Shown here in pieces: positions 1 to 8,637 of a stretch of 64,000 nucleotides of DNA. The notes under the pieces are model-generated. The model was given only the letters and a program-made list of their open reading frames with translations, had not been told where the DNA came from and did not search any database. Position 1 is the first letter of the stretch. The number at the start of each line of letters is the position of its first letter. The DNA is taken from the NCBI RefSeq assembly GCF_016107285.1, contig NZ_RCVQ01000002.1:372001-436000 (forward strand), given 5' to 3'. The DNA is from Roseomonas sp. KE0001. Lineage in GTDB: Bacteria; Pseudomonadota; Alphaproteobacteria; Acetobacterales; Acetobacteraceae. The position numbers were made by a program, and so were the translations under genes.

Positions 1-481
1 GCCGCGCCAGCGGCTCCAGCCGCGCCGCCAGCGCCGCCGGGTCCTGGCTGTCCAGCCCGTGCAGCGCCCACATCAGGCTGGCCAGGTCGCGATAGATCTG
101 TGGCGCCGCCTGATCGGCGGCCAGGGCGTCCCACAGCGCCAGGGCTTCCTCCCGCTGGCCGGTTTCCGCCTTGAGCGCGGCGGCGCGCAAGCGGGCGAGG
201 ACCCGGTAGCCCTCCGGCGCCGTCGGGACCAGCATGGCGAAGCGGTCGGCCGCGGCCCTCAGATCGGCGCCCTGCGCCTCGGCGGCGGCGCTGGCCTGCA
301 GGAAGACGATGGCGGCCTGATCGGCCTGCCGCTGCTGGTACCAGCGCCAGCCCTGCCAGCCGCCGATGCCGATCAGCGCGAGAAGCGCGATGCCGGCGAG
401 AATGGCGCCATAGCGGGCGCCGAGCTGCCGGGCCCGCTCGGCCCGCAGCTCCTCCTGAACTTCGTCGAAGATATCCGGCAA
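1..481 (-). CDS. YfgM-like TPR membrane protein, partial
   Basis: The reading frame begins with a TTG at 481 (Leu-Pro-Asp-Ile-Phe-Asp-Glu-Val) and runs off the left edge, so the C-terminus is missing; about 160 residues are visible. No in-frame ATG lies near, and AGAGG stands upstream of the TTG. One hydrophobic segment at about residues 25-42 is followed by Ala-rich helices with TPR-like spacing. This is the architecture of the YfgM/tetratricopeptide-like family. Family members are inner-membrane proteins with a periplasmic TPR domain that associate with SecYEG, and they often precede bamB and der. Whether those genes follow cannot be seen. Family call is good; the start is tentative. Confidence 0.7.
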   Translation of the reverse strand, partial: MPDIFDEVQEELRAERARQLGARYGAILAGIALLALIGIGGWQGWRWYQQRQADQAAIVFLQASAAAEAQGADLRAAADRFAMLVPTAPEGYRVLARLRAAALKAETGQREEALALWDALAADQAAPQIYRDLASLMWALHGLDSQDPAALAARLEPLAR

Positions 482-589
482 GGTATCCGGCCTCTGTGAA
501 AAGCGGGCCGGACCATAGCCGCAGCGGCGCGCCACGTTAAGGGGAGGCGGGCGGCGGGGCGGAATCCCCCCACCACGCGGGCCCGGCCG

Positions 590-1156
590 TCAGCCCAGCG
601 GCAAGGGGTCGAAGCTCCAGGCCGTCTCGCCCGGCCGGGGCGGCGTCACCCACATCGGCAGGGCGTTGGGCGTGCGCACATTGGGCGCCAGCCCGGCCTC
701 GGCGCGGAAGGCGCGCCAGAGCGCGCCATGCGCCACCACCAGCACCGGCCCGGGCAGGGCGAGGCAGTGGTTGATCGCCGCCACCGTCCGCTCGCGCAGG
801 GCGGGGAAGCTCTCCGCCCCCTCGGGCGTGAAGCGGCCCTCCACCCAGTCGTCGAACCAGCCCGCCATGGGCTGGCCCTCCTGCACGCCGAAGGAGACCT
901 CGCGCAGCGGCTCATGGATCCGCACCGGCAGGCCGAGCGCCGCCGCCACCGTCTCCGCCGTGCGGCGGGCGCGGCCGAGCGGCGAGGAGACGATGGTGGC
1001 GATGGCCTTGCCCTTCAGCGCCTCCGCCGCCCGCTCCGCCTGGGCGATGCCGACCGCGTTGAGCGGGATGTCGACGTTGCCCTGGCTCAGCCCCTGGGCG
1101 TTCCAGTCGGTCTCGCCATGGCGCAGGAACCAGAAGGCGGCGGGGGTCAGCGGCAT
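590..1156 (-). CDS. histidine phosphatase family protein
   Basis: 188 residues. The N-terminal Leu-Arg-His-Gly-Glu motif carries the phospho-acceptor His13, and a second Ala-His-Gly stands near residue 141, as in the phosphoglycerate-mutase-like branch. The Thr-Asp-Trp-Asn after the first motif is typical of GpmB/CobC-type phosphatases. The substrate cannot be read from sequence. The ATG overlaps the stop of the upstream glutathione transferase by one base (TGATG), so the pair is probably one transcript with coupled translation. A longer frame upstream exists but is the transferase read in another phase. Confidence 0.88.
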   Translation of the reverse strand: MPLTPAAFWFLRHGETDWNAQGLSQGNVDIPLNAVGIAQAERAAEALKGKAIATIVSSPLGRARRTAETVAAALGLPVRIHEPLREVSFGVQEGQPMAGWFDDWVEGRFTPEGAESFPALRERTVAAINHCLALPGPVLVVAHGALWRAFRAEAGLAPNVRTPNALPMWVTPPRPGETAWSFDPLPLG

Positions 1157-1779
1157 CAGGCTGACAAGCCCTCGGTGGCGAGGGTGCGCTGCACGGCGGG
1201 GCGGGCCAGCATGCGCTCGAAATGCGCCGTGATGCGGGGCGGCACCGGCATGCCGACGCGCCTGATCGCCCAGAAGGAGACGAAGAATAGCGCCGCGTCG
1301 GCCACCGAATAGCCGCCGGGCAGCAGCCAGTCCTGGCCGGCCCAGAGCTTGTCCAGCGTCTCGAAGCCCTTGCTCGCCAGGGCCTTGCCCTGTTCGATCA
1401 CCTTGGGCTGGTCGGCCTCGGTGGGGGTGAAGTTGGCGGCGCGGAACTGGCGGGTGAACCCCTGCGGATGGATGGTGCCGCAGATGTAGTCCATTGCCTC
1501 GAGGCAGCGGGCCTGCGCCTCGACGCCCTCGGGCCAGAGGCCGGCCTGCGGGTTGGAGGCGGCCAGGTAGAAGGCGATGGCCGGCCATTCGGTCAGCACC
1601 GAGCCGTCCGGGCGCTGCAGCGCCGGCACCTTCGCCTTGGGATTGACCGCCTGGAACTCCGGCTTGTGCTGCGCGCCATCCTTCAGCGCGACCAGCACCG
1701 CCTCATAGGGCTGGCCGATCTCCTCCAGGATGACGTGGATGCCGAGCGAGCAGGCGCCGGGCGAGTAGTAGAGCTTCAT
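1156..1779 (-). CDS. glutathione S-transferase (beta-class like)
   Basis: 207 residues with the two-domain GST layout: a thioredoxin fold starting MKLYYSPGACSLG and an all-alpha C-terminal domain. The Cys-Ser at residues 10-11 in the first helix resembles bacterial beta-class enzymes. Asn-Pro-Lys-Ala-Lys-Val-Pro-Ala around residues 46-53 holds the cis-proline of the glutathione site. The frame stays open for 20 codons upstream, but MKLYYSPG is the canonical start. It conjugates or reduces with glutathione in the cytoplasm; the substrate is unknown. It is co-transcribed with the phosphatase (one-base overlap). Confidence 0.87.
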   Translation of the reverse strand: MKLYYSPGACSLGIHVILEEIGQPYEAVLVALKDGAQHKPEFQAVNPKAKVPALQRPDGSVLTEWPAIAFYLAASNPQAGLWPEGVEAQARCLEAMDYICGTIHPQGFTRQFRAANFTPTEADQPKVIEQGKALASKGFETLDKLWAGQDWLLPGGYSVADAALFFVSFWAIRRVGMPVPPRITAHFERMLARPAVQRTLATEGLSA

Positions 1780-1853
1780 GGTGTCGTTCCCCCACAGGAT
1801 GGCGGCGACGAACATCGGCGGCGCGGGGCCGGGGTGCAAGGGGGGTAGGGGCG

Positions 1854-1876
1854 GCCCAGGCCGGGATGGCCTGGGC
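1854..1876 (-). terminator. hairpin after prs
   Basis: A perfect 9-bp inverted repeat, GCCCAGGCC and GGCCTGGGC, with a five-base loop lies 9 bp beyond the prs stop. No U-tract follows on the minus strand, so it may act as a Rho-assisted or 3'-protecting hairpin. Confidence 0.5.
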
Positions 1877-1884
1877 GCGGCGGT

Positions 1885-2817
1885 TCAGTTGAACAGGGTG
1901 GAGACCGAGCTTTCCTCGGAGATGCGGCGCACCGCCTCGGCCAGCAGCGGCGCGATGGTGAGCTGCCGGATGTTGGAGGAGACGCGCACCGCCTCGGTCG
2001 CCTGGATGCTGTCCGTCACCACCATCTGCTCGATCGGCGCGGCGCCGATGCGGGCGACGGCGCCGCCGGAGAACACGCCGTGCGTGACGTAGACCGAGGC
2101 CGAGCGGGCGCCGTTCTTCAGCAGCGCCTCGGCGGCATTGCAGAGGGTGCCGCCCGAATCGACGATGTCATCGACCAGGATGCAGTCGCGGCCCTCGACA
2201 TCGCCGATCACGTTCATCACCTCGGACACGCCGGCGCGGGGGCGGCGCTTGTCGATGATGGCGAGGTCGGTGTGCAGCCGCGCGGCGATGGCGCGCGCGC
2301 GCACCACGCCGCCGACATCGGGGGAGACGACCATCAGGTCGCGGCCCTTGTAGCGCTCCAGGATGTCGCGGGCGAAGAGCGGCGCGGCGTAGAGATTGTC
2401 CACGGGGATATCGAAGAAGCCCTGGATCTGCCCGGCATGCAGGTCGAGCGTCAGCACGCGGTCGGCGCCGGCCCGGGTGATCAGGTTGGCCACCAGCTTG
2501 GCGCTGATCGGCGTGCGCGGCCCGGACTTCCGGTCCTGGCGGGCATAGCCGAAATAGGGGATCACGGCGGTGACGCGGCGGGCGGAGCCGCGCTTCAGCG
2601 CGTCCAGCGTGATCAGCAGCTCCATCAGGTTGTCGTTCGCCGGATAGGAGGTGGATTGCACCACGAAGACATCCTCGCCGCGGACGTTCTCGTGGATTTC
2701 CACGAACACTTCCATGTCGGCGAAGCGGCGGATGGAGGCCTGCGTCAGCGGCAGGTTCAGCGCGGCGGCAACGGCCTCGGCGAGGGGGCGGTTGCTGTTG
2801 CAGGCGACGATCTTCAT
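1885..2817 (-). CDS. prs: ribose-phosphate pyrophosphokinase
   Basis: 310 residues from the [15 protein letters not shown] start. A second ATG 12 bp upstream would add Met-Pro-Arg-Pro, but GGAG sits directly against it and fits the inner start better. The enzyme makes PRPP from ribose 5-phosphate and ATP for purine, pyrimidine, His, Trp and NAD synthesis. Visible signatures are the Arg-Gln-Asp-Arg-Lys ATP-binding loop, Asp-Leu-His-Ala-Gly-Gln in the middle, and the PRPP loop [10 protein letters not shown] near residue 215. Length and motifs are those of class I PRPP synthetases. It stands alone. Confidence 0.97.
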   Translation of the reverse strand: MKIVACNSNRPLAEAVAAALNLPLTQASIRRFADMEVFVEIHENVRGEDVFVVQSTSYPANDNLMELLITLDALKRGSARRVTAVIPYFGYARQDRKSGPRTPISAKLVANLITRAGADRVLTLDLHAGQIQGFFDIPVDNLYAAPLFARDILERYKGRDLMVVSPDVGGVVRARAIAARLHTDLAIIDKRRPRAGVSEVMNVIGDVEGRDCILVDDIVDSGGTLCNAAEALLKNGARSASVYVTHGVFSGGAVARIGAAPIEQMVVTDSIQATEAVRVSSNIRQLTIAPLLAEAVRRISEESSVSTLFN

Positions 2818-2983
2818 GGGACGCGGCATCTCCGGGCGGCGGGGACCCCAACGGCCCCTGGGGGGAGGATCGGGCCCGGCGAGGAACGGGCGCGTGGTAG
2901 CAACGTGACGGTGCGATGTCTATCGCCCCGCGGCGCTTCGGCATGCGGCGGCCGCGGATCGGGGCTGCGCTTGCGCTCAAAAT

Positions 2984-3001
2984 GAAATGTTATAACATAT
3001 C
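2984..3001. promoter_or_regulatory. Zur-like operator before the DUF1826-CobW pair
   Basis: GAAATGTTATAACATATC is a near-perfect palindrome (only one symmetric pair mismatched; the inner ATGTTATAACAT is perfect) in otherwise 72% GC DNA. It resembles Zur operators of proteobacteria. It ends three bases before the ATG at 3005, so repressor binding would cover the start region. The downstream genes are zinc-homeostasis types, which supports the reading. Confidence 0.72.
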
Positions 3002-3004
3002 TAA

Positions 3005-3682
3005 ATGGCCCTGACCTGCGAGACCTTCCTCGACCCTCCCGGCCCCCGGATCGCACCCGGATCGTCCCCGGCCGGCCGGCCCTCCGTGGTCGCCGGCGCC
3101 ACGCCCGAGGCGTTGCTGGGCATCCTGCGGCCGGGTGTCCAGCTCGCCATCTGGGACCGGCCGCTGCCGGCCCCCCTGCGGCGGGGCGCGGCGACCCTGT
3201 GCGCCGCGCCCTTCGCCGCTGTGCTCGAGGCGCCGGTCGCGGATCTCCTTCCCGCCCTGGCGTGCCGCCTGCCGCCCGGGGCGCCGCAAAGTCTGCTGCC
3301 GGACATTCATGGGCTGGCGCTGCTCTTCGCCGGCCTGACGGACCAGACCCGGCTGCGCCTGCGGCTGGAGGTGGTGGGGGATGCGGCCTGCCGGCGCTTC
3401 CATGTCGATGCCGTCTCCCTCCGCCTGCTCTGCACCTATCGCGGCCCCGCCACGGAGTGGCTGCCGCTGCCGGGCGGCGCCGCCGCCGCCCGGGCCCTGC
3501 CGGAGCCGCCGCCCGTGCCGGCGCAGCGCCTCGGCACCGGCGCCGTCGCCCTGCTGAAGGGCGAGGCCCATCCCGGTCAGGCCGGCATGGGCTGCATCCA
3601 CCGCTCGCCGCCATGCCCGCCCGGTGGGCCGGCGCGGCTCCTGCTCTGCCTCGACGAACCCGGACGGATCCCCCTGCCATGA
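3005..3682 (+). CDS. DUF1826 domain-containing protein
   Basis: 225 residues, a full-length member of the DUF1826 family. Family knowledge: these genes are recurrently found beside CobW/ZigA-type GTPases and under Zur control; the biochemical role is unknown. The second half contains several possible metal ligands (Cys-Arg-Arg-Phe-His, a Gly-Cys-Ile-His-Arg stretch and a late Cys). No signal peptide, so cytoplasmic. No ribosome-binding site can sit between the operator at 2984-3001 and this ATG, suggesting a leaderless message. Its stop overlaps the next ATG (ATGA), so translation of the two is coupled. Confidence 0.85.
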   Translation: MALTCETFLDPPGPRIAPGSSPAGRPSVVAGATPEALLGILRPGVQLAIWDRPLPAPLRRGAATLCAAPFAAVLEAPVADLLPALACRLPPGAPQSLLPDIHGLALLFAGLTDQTRLRLRLEVVGDAACRRFHVDAVSLRLLCTYRGPATEWLPLPGGAAAARALPEPPPVPAQRLGTGAVALLKGEAHPGQAGMGCIHRSPPCPPGGPARLLLCLDEPGRIPLP

Positions 3683-4890
3683 CCCTCGCCCCCGCCAGTC
3701 CCGCCTCCCTCCTGCCGGTCACCGTGCTCTCCGGCTTCCTCGGCGCCGGCAAGACCACCCTGCTGAACCATGTGCTGGCCAATCGCGAGGGCCGGCGCGT
3801 CGCGGTCATCGTCAACGACATGTCGGAGGTGAACATCGACGCGGCGCTGGTGGCGCAGGGGGGCGGCCTGTCGCGCACGGAGGAGAGGCTGGTCGAGATG
3901 AGCAATGGCTGCATCTGCTGCACCCTGCGCGAGGACCTCATGGCGGAGGTGGCGCGCCTGGCCCGTGAGGGGCGCTTCGACGCCCTGCTGATCGAGAGCA
4001 CCGGCATCGCCGAGCCCATGCCGGTCGCCGCCACCTTCGACTTCCGCGACGCGGAGGGCCATTCCCTGTCCGACCTCGCCCGGCTCGACACCATGGTCAC
4101 GGTGGTCGACGCCGCGACCTTCCTGCGCGACTACGGCAGCACAGAATCGCTGCGCCAGCGCGGCGAGGTGGCGGGGGAGGCGGATGACCGGCTGCTGGTC
4201 GACCTGCTGATCGAGCAGGTGGAGTTCGCCGATGTCATCGTCGTCAACAAGATCGACCTGCTGGAGCGGGAGGAGGCGGGGCGGCTGGCGGCCCTGCTGC
4301 GCGGGCTCAACCCGGGCGCCGAGATCATCCCCGCCCGGCACGGCCGGGTGCCGCTCGGCAAGGTGCTGGAGACCGGCCGCTTCGATTTCGCCCGCGCCAG
4401 CCAGGCGGCGGGCTGGGCACAGGCCCTGTCCGGCCCGCACCGGCCCGAATCCGAGGAGTTCGGCATCACGAACTTCGTCTGGCGGGCGCGCCGGCCGCTG
4501 CATCCGGCGCGCTTCAAGGCCTTCATCGAGGGGCCGCTGCCGGGCGTGCTGCGGGCCAAGGGCTTCTTCTGGCTGGCCAGCCGGATGGGCTGGGCGGGCA
4601 GCTGGCAGCTCGCCGGCAGCATCGGCCGGCACGAGGCCGCCGGCTTCTGGTGGGCCGCCACCGATCCGCGCCACTGGCCGACTGAGCCGGAGTGGCGGGC
4701 CCGGGTGATGGCGGCGTGGCGCGAGCCCTTCGGCGACCGGCGGCAGGAGATCGTCTTCATCGGCATCGACATGGACGAGGCGGCACTGCGCCGCGACCTC
4801 GACGCCTGCCTGCTGGGGGAGGCGGAGCTGCACCTGGGCGAGGCGGGATGGCGGCGCCTGCCCGACCCCTTCCCGGCCTGGGAGCGCTGA
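3679..4890 (+). CDS. CobW/COG0523-family metal-chaperone GTPase
   Basis: 403 residues. It has a Walker [10 protein letters not shown] at 19-27, a Glu-Ser-Thr-Gly Walker B-like stretch at 106-109 and the Asn-Lys-Ile-Asp base-recognition motif at 190-193. The metal-binding Gly-Cys-Ile-Cys-Cys hallmark of COG0523 is at 77-81. The C-terminal CobW_C domain occupies about 270-400. These G3E GTPases deliver zinc or another metal to client proteins; the Zur-like operator and DUF1826 partner favour the zinc-starvation branch (ZigA/YeiR-like). The frame is open 480 bp upstream inside the DUF1826 gene, but the real start is the ATG overlapping that stop. Confidence 0.92.
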   Translation: MTLAPASPASLLPVTVLSGFLGAGKTTLLNHVLANREGRRVAVIVNDMSEVNIDAALVAQGGGLSRTEERLVEMSNGCICCTLREDLMAEVARLAREGRFDALLIESTGIAEPMPVAATFDFRDAEGHSLSDLARLDTMVTVVDAATFLRDYGSTESLRQRGEVAGEADDRLLVDLLIEQVEFADVIVVNKIDLLEREEAGRLAALLRGLNPGAEIIPARHGRVPLGKVLETGRFDFARASQAAGWAQALSGPHRPESEEFGITNFVWRARRPLHPARFKAFIEGPLPGVLRAKGFFWLASRMGWAGSWQLAGSIGRHEAAGFWWAATDPRHWPTEPEWRARVMAAWREPFGDRRQEIVFIGIDMDEAALRRDLDACLLGEAELHLGEAGWRRLPDPFPAWER

Positions 4891-4927
4891 GCTTCAGGGT
4901 GGCTCCCCGCTTCCGCCGGTTGCCGCC

Positions 4928-5896
4928 CTAGCCGGCGCGGCCGCGCGGGGCGGGCGGCGGCGGCTCGGGCGGCGCCGCCGCCGCCGCCGCGGGCTTCGGC
5001 GCCTCCTCCGGCGGCAGCACGGCGTTCTGCAGCACCTCCCGGATGCCGCCCGCCGCCTGCTCGGCGACCACATAGGCGACGTCGCCCCACAGGCCGTTCA
5101 GCGTGCCGCGCGGCACCTCGTTCAGCTGCACCACCCGGCCCAGCTCGTGGCCATCGCGGCGGGAGACGATCCATTGCAGCTCGATGCGCTGCTGGCCCCC
5201 CGGCACGTCCACCGCCTTGACATCGCCCTGCACCGCGTAGGTGGCGCCCTCGGCGCCATCCTGCGGCAGGTAGCCGAGCTTGATCAGGAAGTCGCGCATG
5301 CGGGCGTTCAGGCTGGTGTTGCCGTCGCCCGGCGCGCCCTTCACCCCGGCGAGCCGGATGCGCATCGGCCCCTTGCCGGCCAGGGCGGCGGGGTCGCTCG
5401 CCTTGCGCGCCGCCTCCACCCGGCCGAGCAGCTCGGCCACCGCCGGCGCATCCGCCACGGCCACCGCCTTGAACTGCGCCGCAGCCTCGCCGCCCCAGAG
5501 ACGCAGCGGCACCGCCTGGCCCTCGGCGGTGCCGAGCGAGACGCCATCGGCATCGCGCAGCTCATAGCGCGGACGGACCGCCTGCCCCTGCCGCTCGGCG
5601 GTCACGGTCAGCGGCCAGTCGAGCGGGTTGGGATCGGTGGCGGCGGCGGGCACCTCATTGGCCTGCAGCGCCTCGGCCAGCTCGCGGGCGAAGGCCTGCG
5701 CGCCGGCATCGGTCAGCAGCGCCTGCTGCGGCGGCGGCACGGCGATCCGGTAGGCCGGCGGCAGCACCAGCCGCGGCGCGGCACCGCCCGGATTGCCGGC
5801 ATAGGGCCGCATGTCGACGCAGGCGGCGAGCAGCAACACGGCCGGCAGGAGCCGCAGCAGCCGTGCCGCCTGGCGGCAGCGGTCAGACCAGCGCAA
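4928..5896 (-). CDS. lipoprotein of unknown function
   Basis: 322 residues from a TTG start at 5896. A cationic N-terminus and a hydrophobic stretch lead to the lipobox Leu-Leu-Ala-Ala-Cys with Cys26, so this is an exported lipoprotein. The C-terminus is a low-complexity Ala/Pro/Glu tail. The body (about 45-285) has no motif I recognise. Last gene of the hldD-lgt-midA-pgeF run. Its start lies inside the 3' end of the preceding 34-codon frame (14-base overlap), so expression probably depends on upstream translation. Real gene by length and codon bias; function unknown. Confidence 0.75.
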   Translation of the reverse strand: MRWSDRCRQAARLLRLLPAVLLLAACVDMRPYAGNPGGAAPRLVLPPAYRIAVPPPQQALLTDAGAQAFARELAEALQANEVPAAATDPNPLDWPLTVTAERQGQAVRPRYELRDADGVSLGTAEGQAVPLRLWGGEAAAQFKAVAVADAPAVAELLGRVEAARKASDPAALAGKGPMRIRLAGVKGAPGDGNTSLNARMRDFLIKLGYLPQDGAEGATYAVQGDVKAVDVPGGQQRIELQWIVSRRDGHELGRVVQLNEVPRGTLNGLWGDVAYVVAEQAAGGIREVLQNAVLPPEEAPKPAAAAAAPPEPPPPAPRGRAG

Positions 5897-5987
5897 GGCA
5901 GGACACCAGCAGGGTCAGCGCGAAGAGGAACAGGAACATCACCATGTAGGGCATGGGGGTTATCCGGGGGGCAATCCGGGGTGTCAT
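5883..5987 (-). CDS. small hydrophobic membrane peptide (34 aa)
   Basis: An unlisted small frame whose ATG overlaps the pgeF stop (ATGA) and whose stop overlaps the start of the lipoprotein gene. The first 11 residues are Thr/Pro/Arg/Ile. The rest, from a second in-frame Met, is a single transmembrane helix rich in Met, Phe and Leu ending in a Ser-Cys-Leu-Ala-Leu-Val tail. The coupling on both sides argues for translation. The 5' part is built of CCGGATT-type repeats. No family recognised. Confidence 0.5.
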   Translation of the reverse strand: MTPRIAPRITPMPYMVMFLFLFALTLLVSCLALV

Positions 5988-6754
5988 CCGGGCGGGGCGA
6001 TGGCGGAGAGCTGATGGCCGATCGGCCCCTCGCCGGCGAGGGTGCGTCGCCGGTGGCTGAAGAAACGGTCCGGCTCGGCCAGGGTGTCGGCCTGGACCAC
6101 CGCCACATGCCCGGTGCCGGCCGCGGCGAGGCGGGCGGCACAATAGCCCGCCAGATCGAATTGCCAATGCCCCGGCCGCGAGGCGGCGGTGAAGAAGCGC
6201 TCATCCGCCGCCGCGTGGGCCAGCACGGCCTCGCGCAGGTCGGCGCCCACCTCATAGGAGGGCTGGCGGATGCAGGGGCCGACCACGGCGGCGATGCGCG
6301 CCCGCCGCGCGCCCAGCGCCTCCATGGCGTCCAGCGTCGCCTCCAGCACGCCGGCCACGGCGCCGCGCCAGCCGGCATGGGCGGCGCCCACCACCCCGGC
6401 CGCGCGGTCGGCGAAGAGCACCGGCCCGCAATCGGCGGTGACGATGCCGAGCGCGAGGCCAGGCCGGTCGGTGACCAGCGCATCGGCCTCGGGGCGGCGG
6501 GCATTGGGGACCGGCGCGGTCACGGTGGCGACGGTGATGCCATGCACCTGGTGCGCGCCGGAGAGCGCCGCGGCGGGCAGGCCGAGCGCCGCCATGGCGC
6601 GGGCGCGGTTGGCGGCCACCGCGTCCGGGTCGTCGCGGCCGGAGAGCGAGCAGTTGAGGCTGGCGAAGCCGCCGGTGGAGACGCCGCCGCGGCGGGTGAA
6701 GAAGCCGTGCGGCAGCCCGTCCAGGGCGGGGTCGGTGAGGAATTCGGCGCTCAT
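5984..6754 (-). CDS. pgeF: peptidoglycan editing factor PgeF (laccase-domain protein)
   Basis: 256 residues, starting MSAEFLTDPALDGLPHGFF and continuing Thr-Arg-Arg-Gly-Gly-Val-Ser, the conserved N-terminus of the YfiH/PgeF family. Zinc-site ligands are visible: His in Gly-Ala-His-Gln-Val-His-Gly near residue 68, the Cys of Ala-Asp-Cys-Gly-Pro near 110 and the His of Ala-His-Ala-Gly-Trp-Arg-Gly near 128. Family knowledge: it removes L-Ser wrongly incorporated into UDP-MurNAc and was once called polyphenol oxidase. The frame extends upstream, but that part overlaps midA. The start overlaps the midA stop by four bases. Confidence 0.93.
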   Translation of the reverse strand: MSAEFLTDPALDGLPHGFFTRRGGVSTGGFASLNCSLSGRDDPDAVAANRARAMAALGLPAAALSGAHQVHGITVATVTAPVPNARRPEADALVTDRPGLALGIVTADCGPVLFADRAAGVVGAAHAGWRGAVAGVLEATLDAMEALGARRARIAAVVGPCIRQPSYEVGADLREAVLAHAAADERFFTAASRPGHWQFDLAGYCAARLAAAGTGHVAVVQADTLAEPDRFFSHRRRTLAGEGPIGHQLSAIAPPG

Positions 6755-7797
6755 GCGGTCTCGAAGCCCGGAAGGGGTGGCAGGCCAGGATGGCGGAGGC
6801 CAGGGTGGCAAAGCGCCAGGGCCTTGAACAGCCGGCCCATGCCCTCGGGGGCGATCAGCCGCTGCGCCGCGGAAAGCTGCATCCCGGCGCTCTCCGGCCT
6901 GGCCCGGGCCAGCATGGCGGCGCGGGTGACGAGGCCGAGGGATTGCAGGAAGATCCCCTGCGGCAAGGGCCCGGCCGTGACGGCGCCGCCGGCGCGGGCG
7001 GCGGCGGCGATCGCCGCGAAATCGACATGCGCGGTCAGATCCGCCTCGCCCGGCGCCGCCAGCGGATCGGCGGCGGCATGGCGGGCGAGGGCCTGCAGCG
7101 AGTCGCCGAAGCCGCTCTCGGCCGGCCCGTAGTCGAGGAACAGCGCGGCTCCCCCCTGGGCGGCGAGCCGGGCGCCGAGGCCGGCCGCCAGGGCCAGGGC
7201 GGCCTCGCCGACCTCCCGCACCGCGCCCTCGGGCGCCGCGTCAGGCAGGGGCGGCGCGTCCTCGGCCGGGCCTTCGACGAAGGCGCCGCCTTCCACGAAA
7301 CGCTCCCGCCAGGCGCCGCCCCGGCGGACGAACTGGCGGATCGGCAGGGCGTCGAGGAACTCGTTTCCGAGGATCAGCGCGGGGCCGGGCGGCAGGCCCT
7401 CGGTCGCGTCGTGCCAGGTCGGGGCGGCGTCCGCCAGACGCGCGGCCTGGGCGGCGCGCAGCACCGGACTCTGCTCGACCAGATGCAGCCGCAGCGCGGC
7501 GCGGAAGCCCGGCATGACCTGGGCGATGGCGCGCAGCGCATCGGCCATCAGCGTGCCGCGCCCGGGGCCGAGCTCGACCAGCAGCACCGGGTCGGGCCGG
7601 CCCATCCGCTGCCAGAGCACGGCGGTCCAGAGGCCGAGGCATTCGCCGAAGGCCTGGGAGATCTCGGGCGCGGTGGTGAAGTCGCCGGCCGCGCCGAAGG
7701 GATCGCGTCGCGCGTAGTAGGCGGCCACGGCGCGGGCCATGAACCGGTCGAGGCGCTCCGCGCCCGCCCTGGACGCCGGGGCCACCACCGGCGTCAC
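6751..7797 (-). CDS. MidA/NDUFAF7-family SAM-dependent protein-arginine methyltransferase
   Basis: 348 residues from a GTG that overlaps the lgt stop (GTGA). The family block Tyr-Tyr-Ala-Arg-Arg-Asp-Pro-Phe-Gly then Gly-Asp-Phe-Thr-Thr-Ala-Pro-Glu-Ile-Ser-Gln lies at 27-50. The SAM loop Val-Glu-Leu-Gly-Pro-Gly-Arg-Gly-Thr is near residue 75, and Gly-Asn-Glu-Phe-Leu-Asp-Ala near 143. In mitochondria the homologue NDUFAF7 dimethylates an arginine of complex I subunit NDUFS2 during assembly; a similar role for bacterial NuoD is inferred. The lgt-midA-pgeF order is a common alphaproteobacterial arrangement. Confidence 0.9.
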   Translation of the reverse strand: MTPVVAPASRAGAERLDRFMARAVAAYYARRDPFGAAGDFTTAPEISQAFGECLGLWTAVLWQRMGRPDPVLLVELGPGRGTLMADALRAIAQVMPGFRAALRLHLVEQSPVLRAAQAARLADAAPTWHDATEGLPPGPALILGNEFLDALPIRQFVRRGGAWRERFVEGGAFVEGPAEDAPPLPDAAPEGAVREVGEAALALAAGLGARLAAQGGAALFLDYGPAESGFGDSLQALARHAAADPLAAPGEADLTAHVDFAAIAAAARAGGAVTAGPLPQGIFLQSLGLVTRAAMLARARPESAGMQLSAAQRLIAPEGMGRLFKALALCHPGLRHPGLPPLPGFETA

Positions 7798-8627
7798 GCC
7801 CGCGCGCTGGCGGGTTCCGCCGCCGGGTCGGGCCGCGCCGCGATCATCAGCCCGAGGCCGATCAGCACCATCGGGATGGAAAGGAGCTGGCCCATGGTGG
7901 CGCCGCCCCCGGGGAAGCTGAAGAGGAAGCCGAGCTGCGCATCCGGCTGGCGGAAGACCTCGCCGATCATCCGCGCCACGCCATAGCCCGCCAGGAAGGC
8001 GCCGGCGACGAAGCCCTTGCGCGCCCGCAGGCCGGGGACGCGGACCAGCATCTGCAGCAGCACGAAGAGACAGGCGCCCTCCAGGAAGGCCTGGTAGAGC
8101 TGGCTCGGATGGCGCGGCTCCGGCCCGGCATGCGGAAAGACCATGGCCCAGGGCACGTCGCTGACGCGGCCCCAGAGCTCGCCATTGATGAAGTTCGCCA
8201 GCCGGCCGAGGAACAGGCCGATCGGCACCACCGGCGTCAGCCGGTCGCCGAAACGGCGGAAGGAGAGGCCCTGGTTGCGGCAGTAGAGATACATCGCCAG
8301 GACGACGCCCGCCGCGCCGCCATGGAAGGACATGCCGCCCTTCCAGAGATACAGCGCCTCCCAGGGGGCGGAGAGGTAGTGGTCGGTCTGGTAGAACAGG
8401 ACATAGCCGAGCCGCCCGCCCAGGATCACGCCGAGCACCGCCCAGGTCACGAAGTCGTCCACCTGCTGCGCCGTCGCCGCCACCGGCGGCAGGGCGGCAA
8501 GCCGGCGCATCAGCCGCCAGCCGATCAGGATGCCGGCGATATAGGCCAGGGCGTACCAGCGGATGGCCAGGGGCCCGATCTCGACCAGCACGGGGTCGAT
8601 GGCGGGGAAGGGGATGGCGAGCAGCAT
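7794..8627 (-). CDS. lgt: prolipoprotein diacylglyceryl transferase
   Basis: 277 residues, a polytopic inner-membrane enzyme with about seven hydrophobic segments. It transfers diacylglyceryl from phosphatidylglycerol to the lipobox cysteine of prolipoproteins. Visible signature elements are His-Gly-Gly-Ala near residue 102 and the Lgt motif Gly-Arg-Leu-Ala-Asn-Phe-Ile-Asn-Gly-Glu-Leu-Trp-Gly near 141-153. Arg-His-Pro-Ser-Gln-Leu-Tyr follows at about 170. ATG start with GAAGG upstream, 10 bp after the hldD stop. The window encodes three lipoproteins that would be its substrates. Confidence 0.96.
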   Translation of the reverse strand: MLLAIPFPAIDPVLVEIGPLAIRWYALAYIAGILIGWRLMRRLAALPPVAATAQQVDDFVTWAVLGVILGGRLGYVLFYQTDHYLSAPWEALYLWKGGMSFHGGAAGVVLAMYLYCRNQGLSFRRFGDRLTPVVPIGLFLGRLANFINGELWGRVSDVPWAMVFPHAGPEPRHPSQLYQAFLEGACLFVLLQMLVRVPGLRARKGFVAGAFLAGYGVARMIGEVFRQPDAQLGFLFSFPGGGATMGQLLSIPMVLIGLGLMIAARPDPAAEPASARA

Positions 8628-8637
8628 CCGGCGGCCT

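Noticed and set aside
373-576. 67-codon frame at the left edge
   Set aside because: Out of phase with the TPR protein; Arg/Pro-rich without family.
5147-7132. 661-codon open frame antisense to the lipoprotein, pgeF and midA genes
   Set aside because: Low-complexity Ala/Arg/Gly product; the minus-strand genes are well supported.
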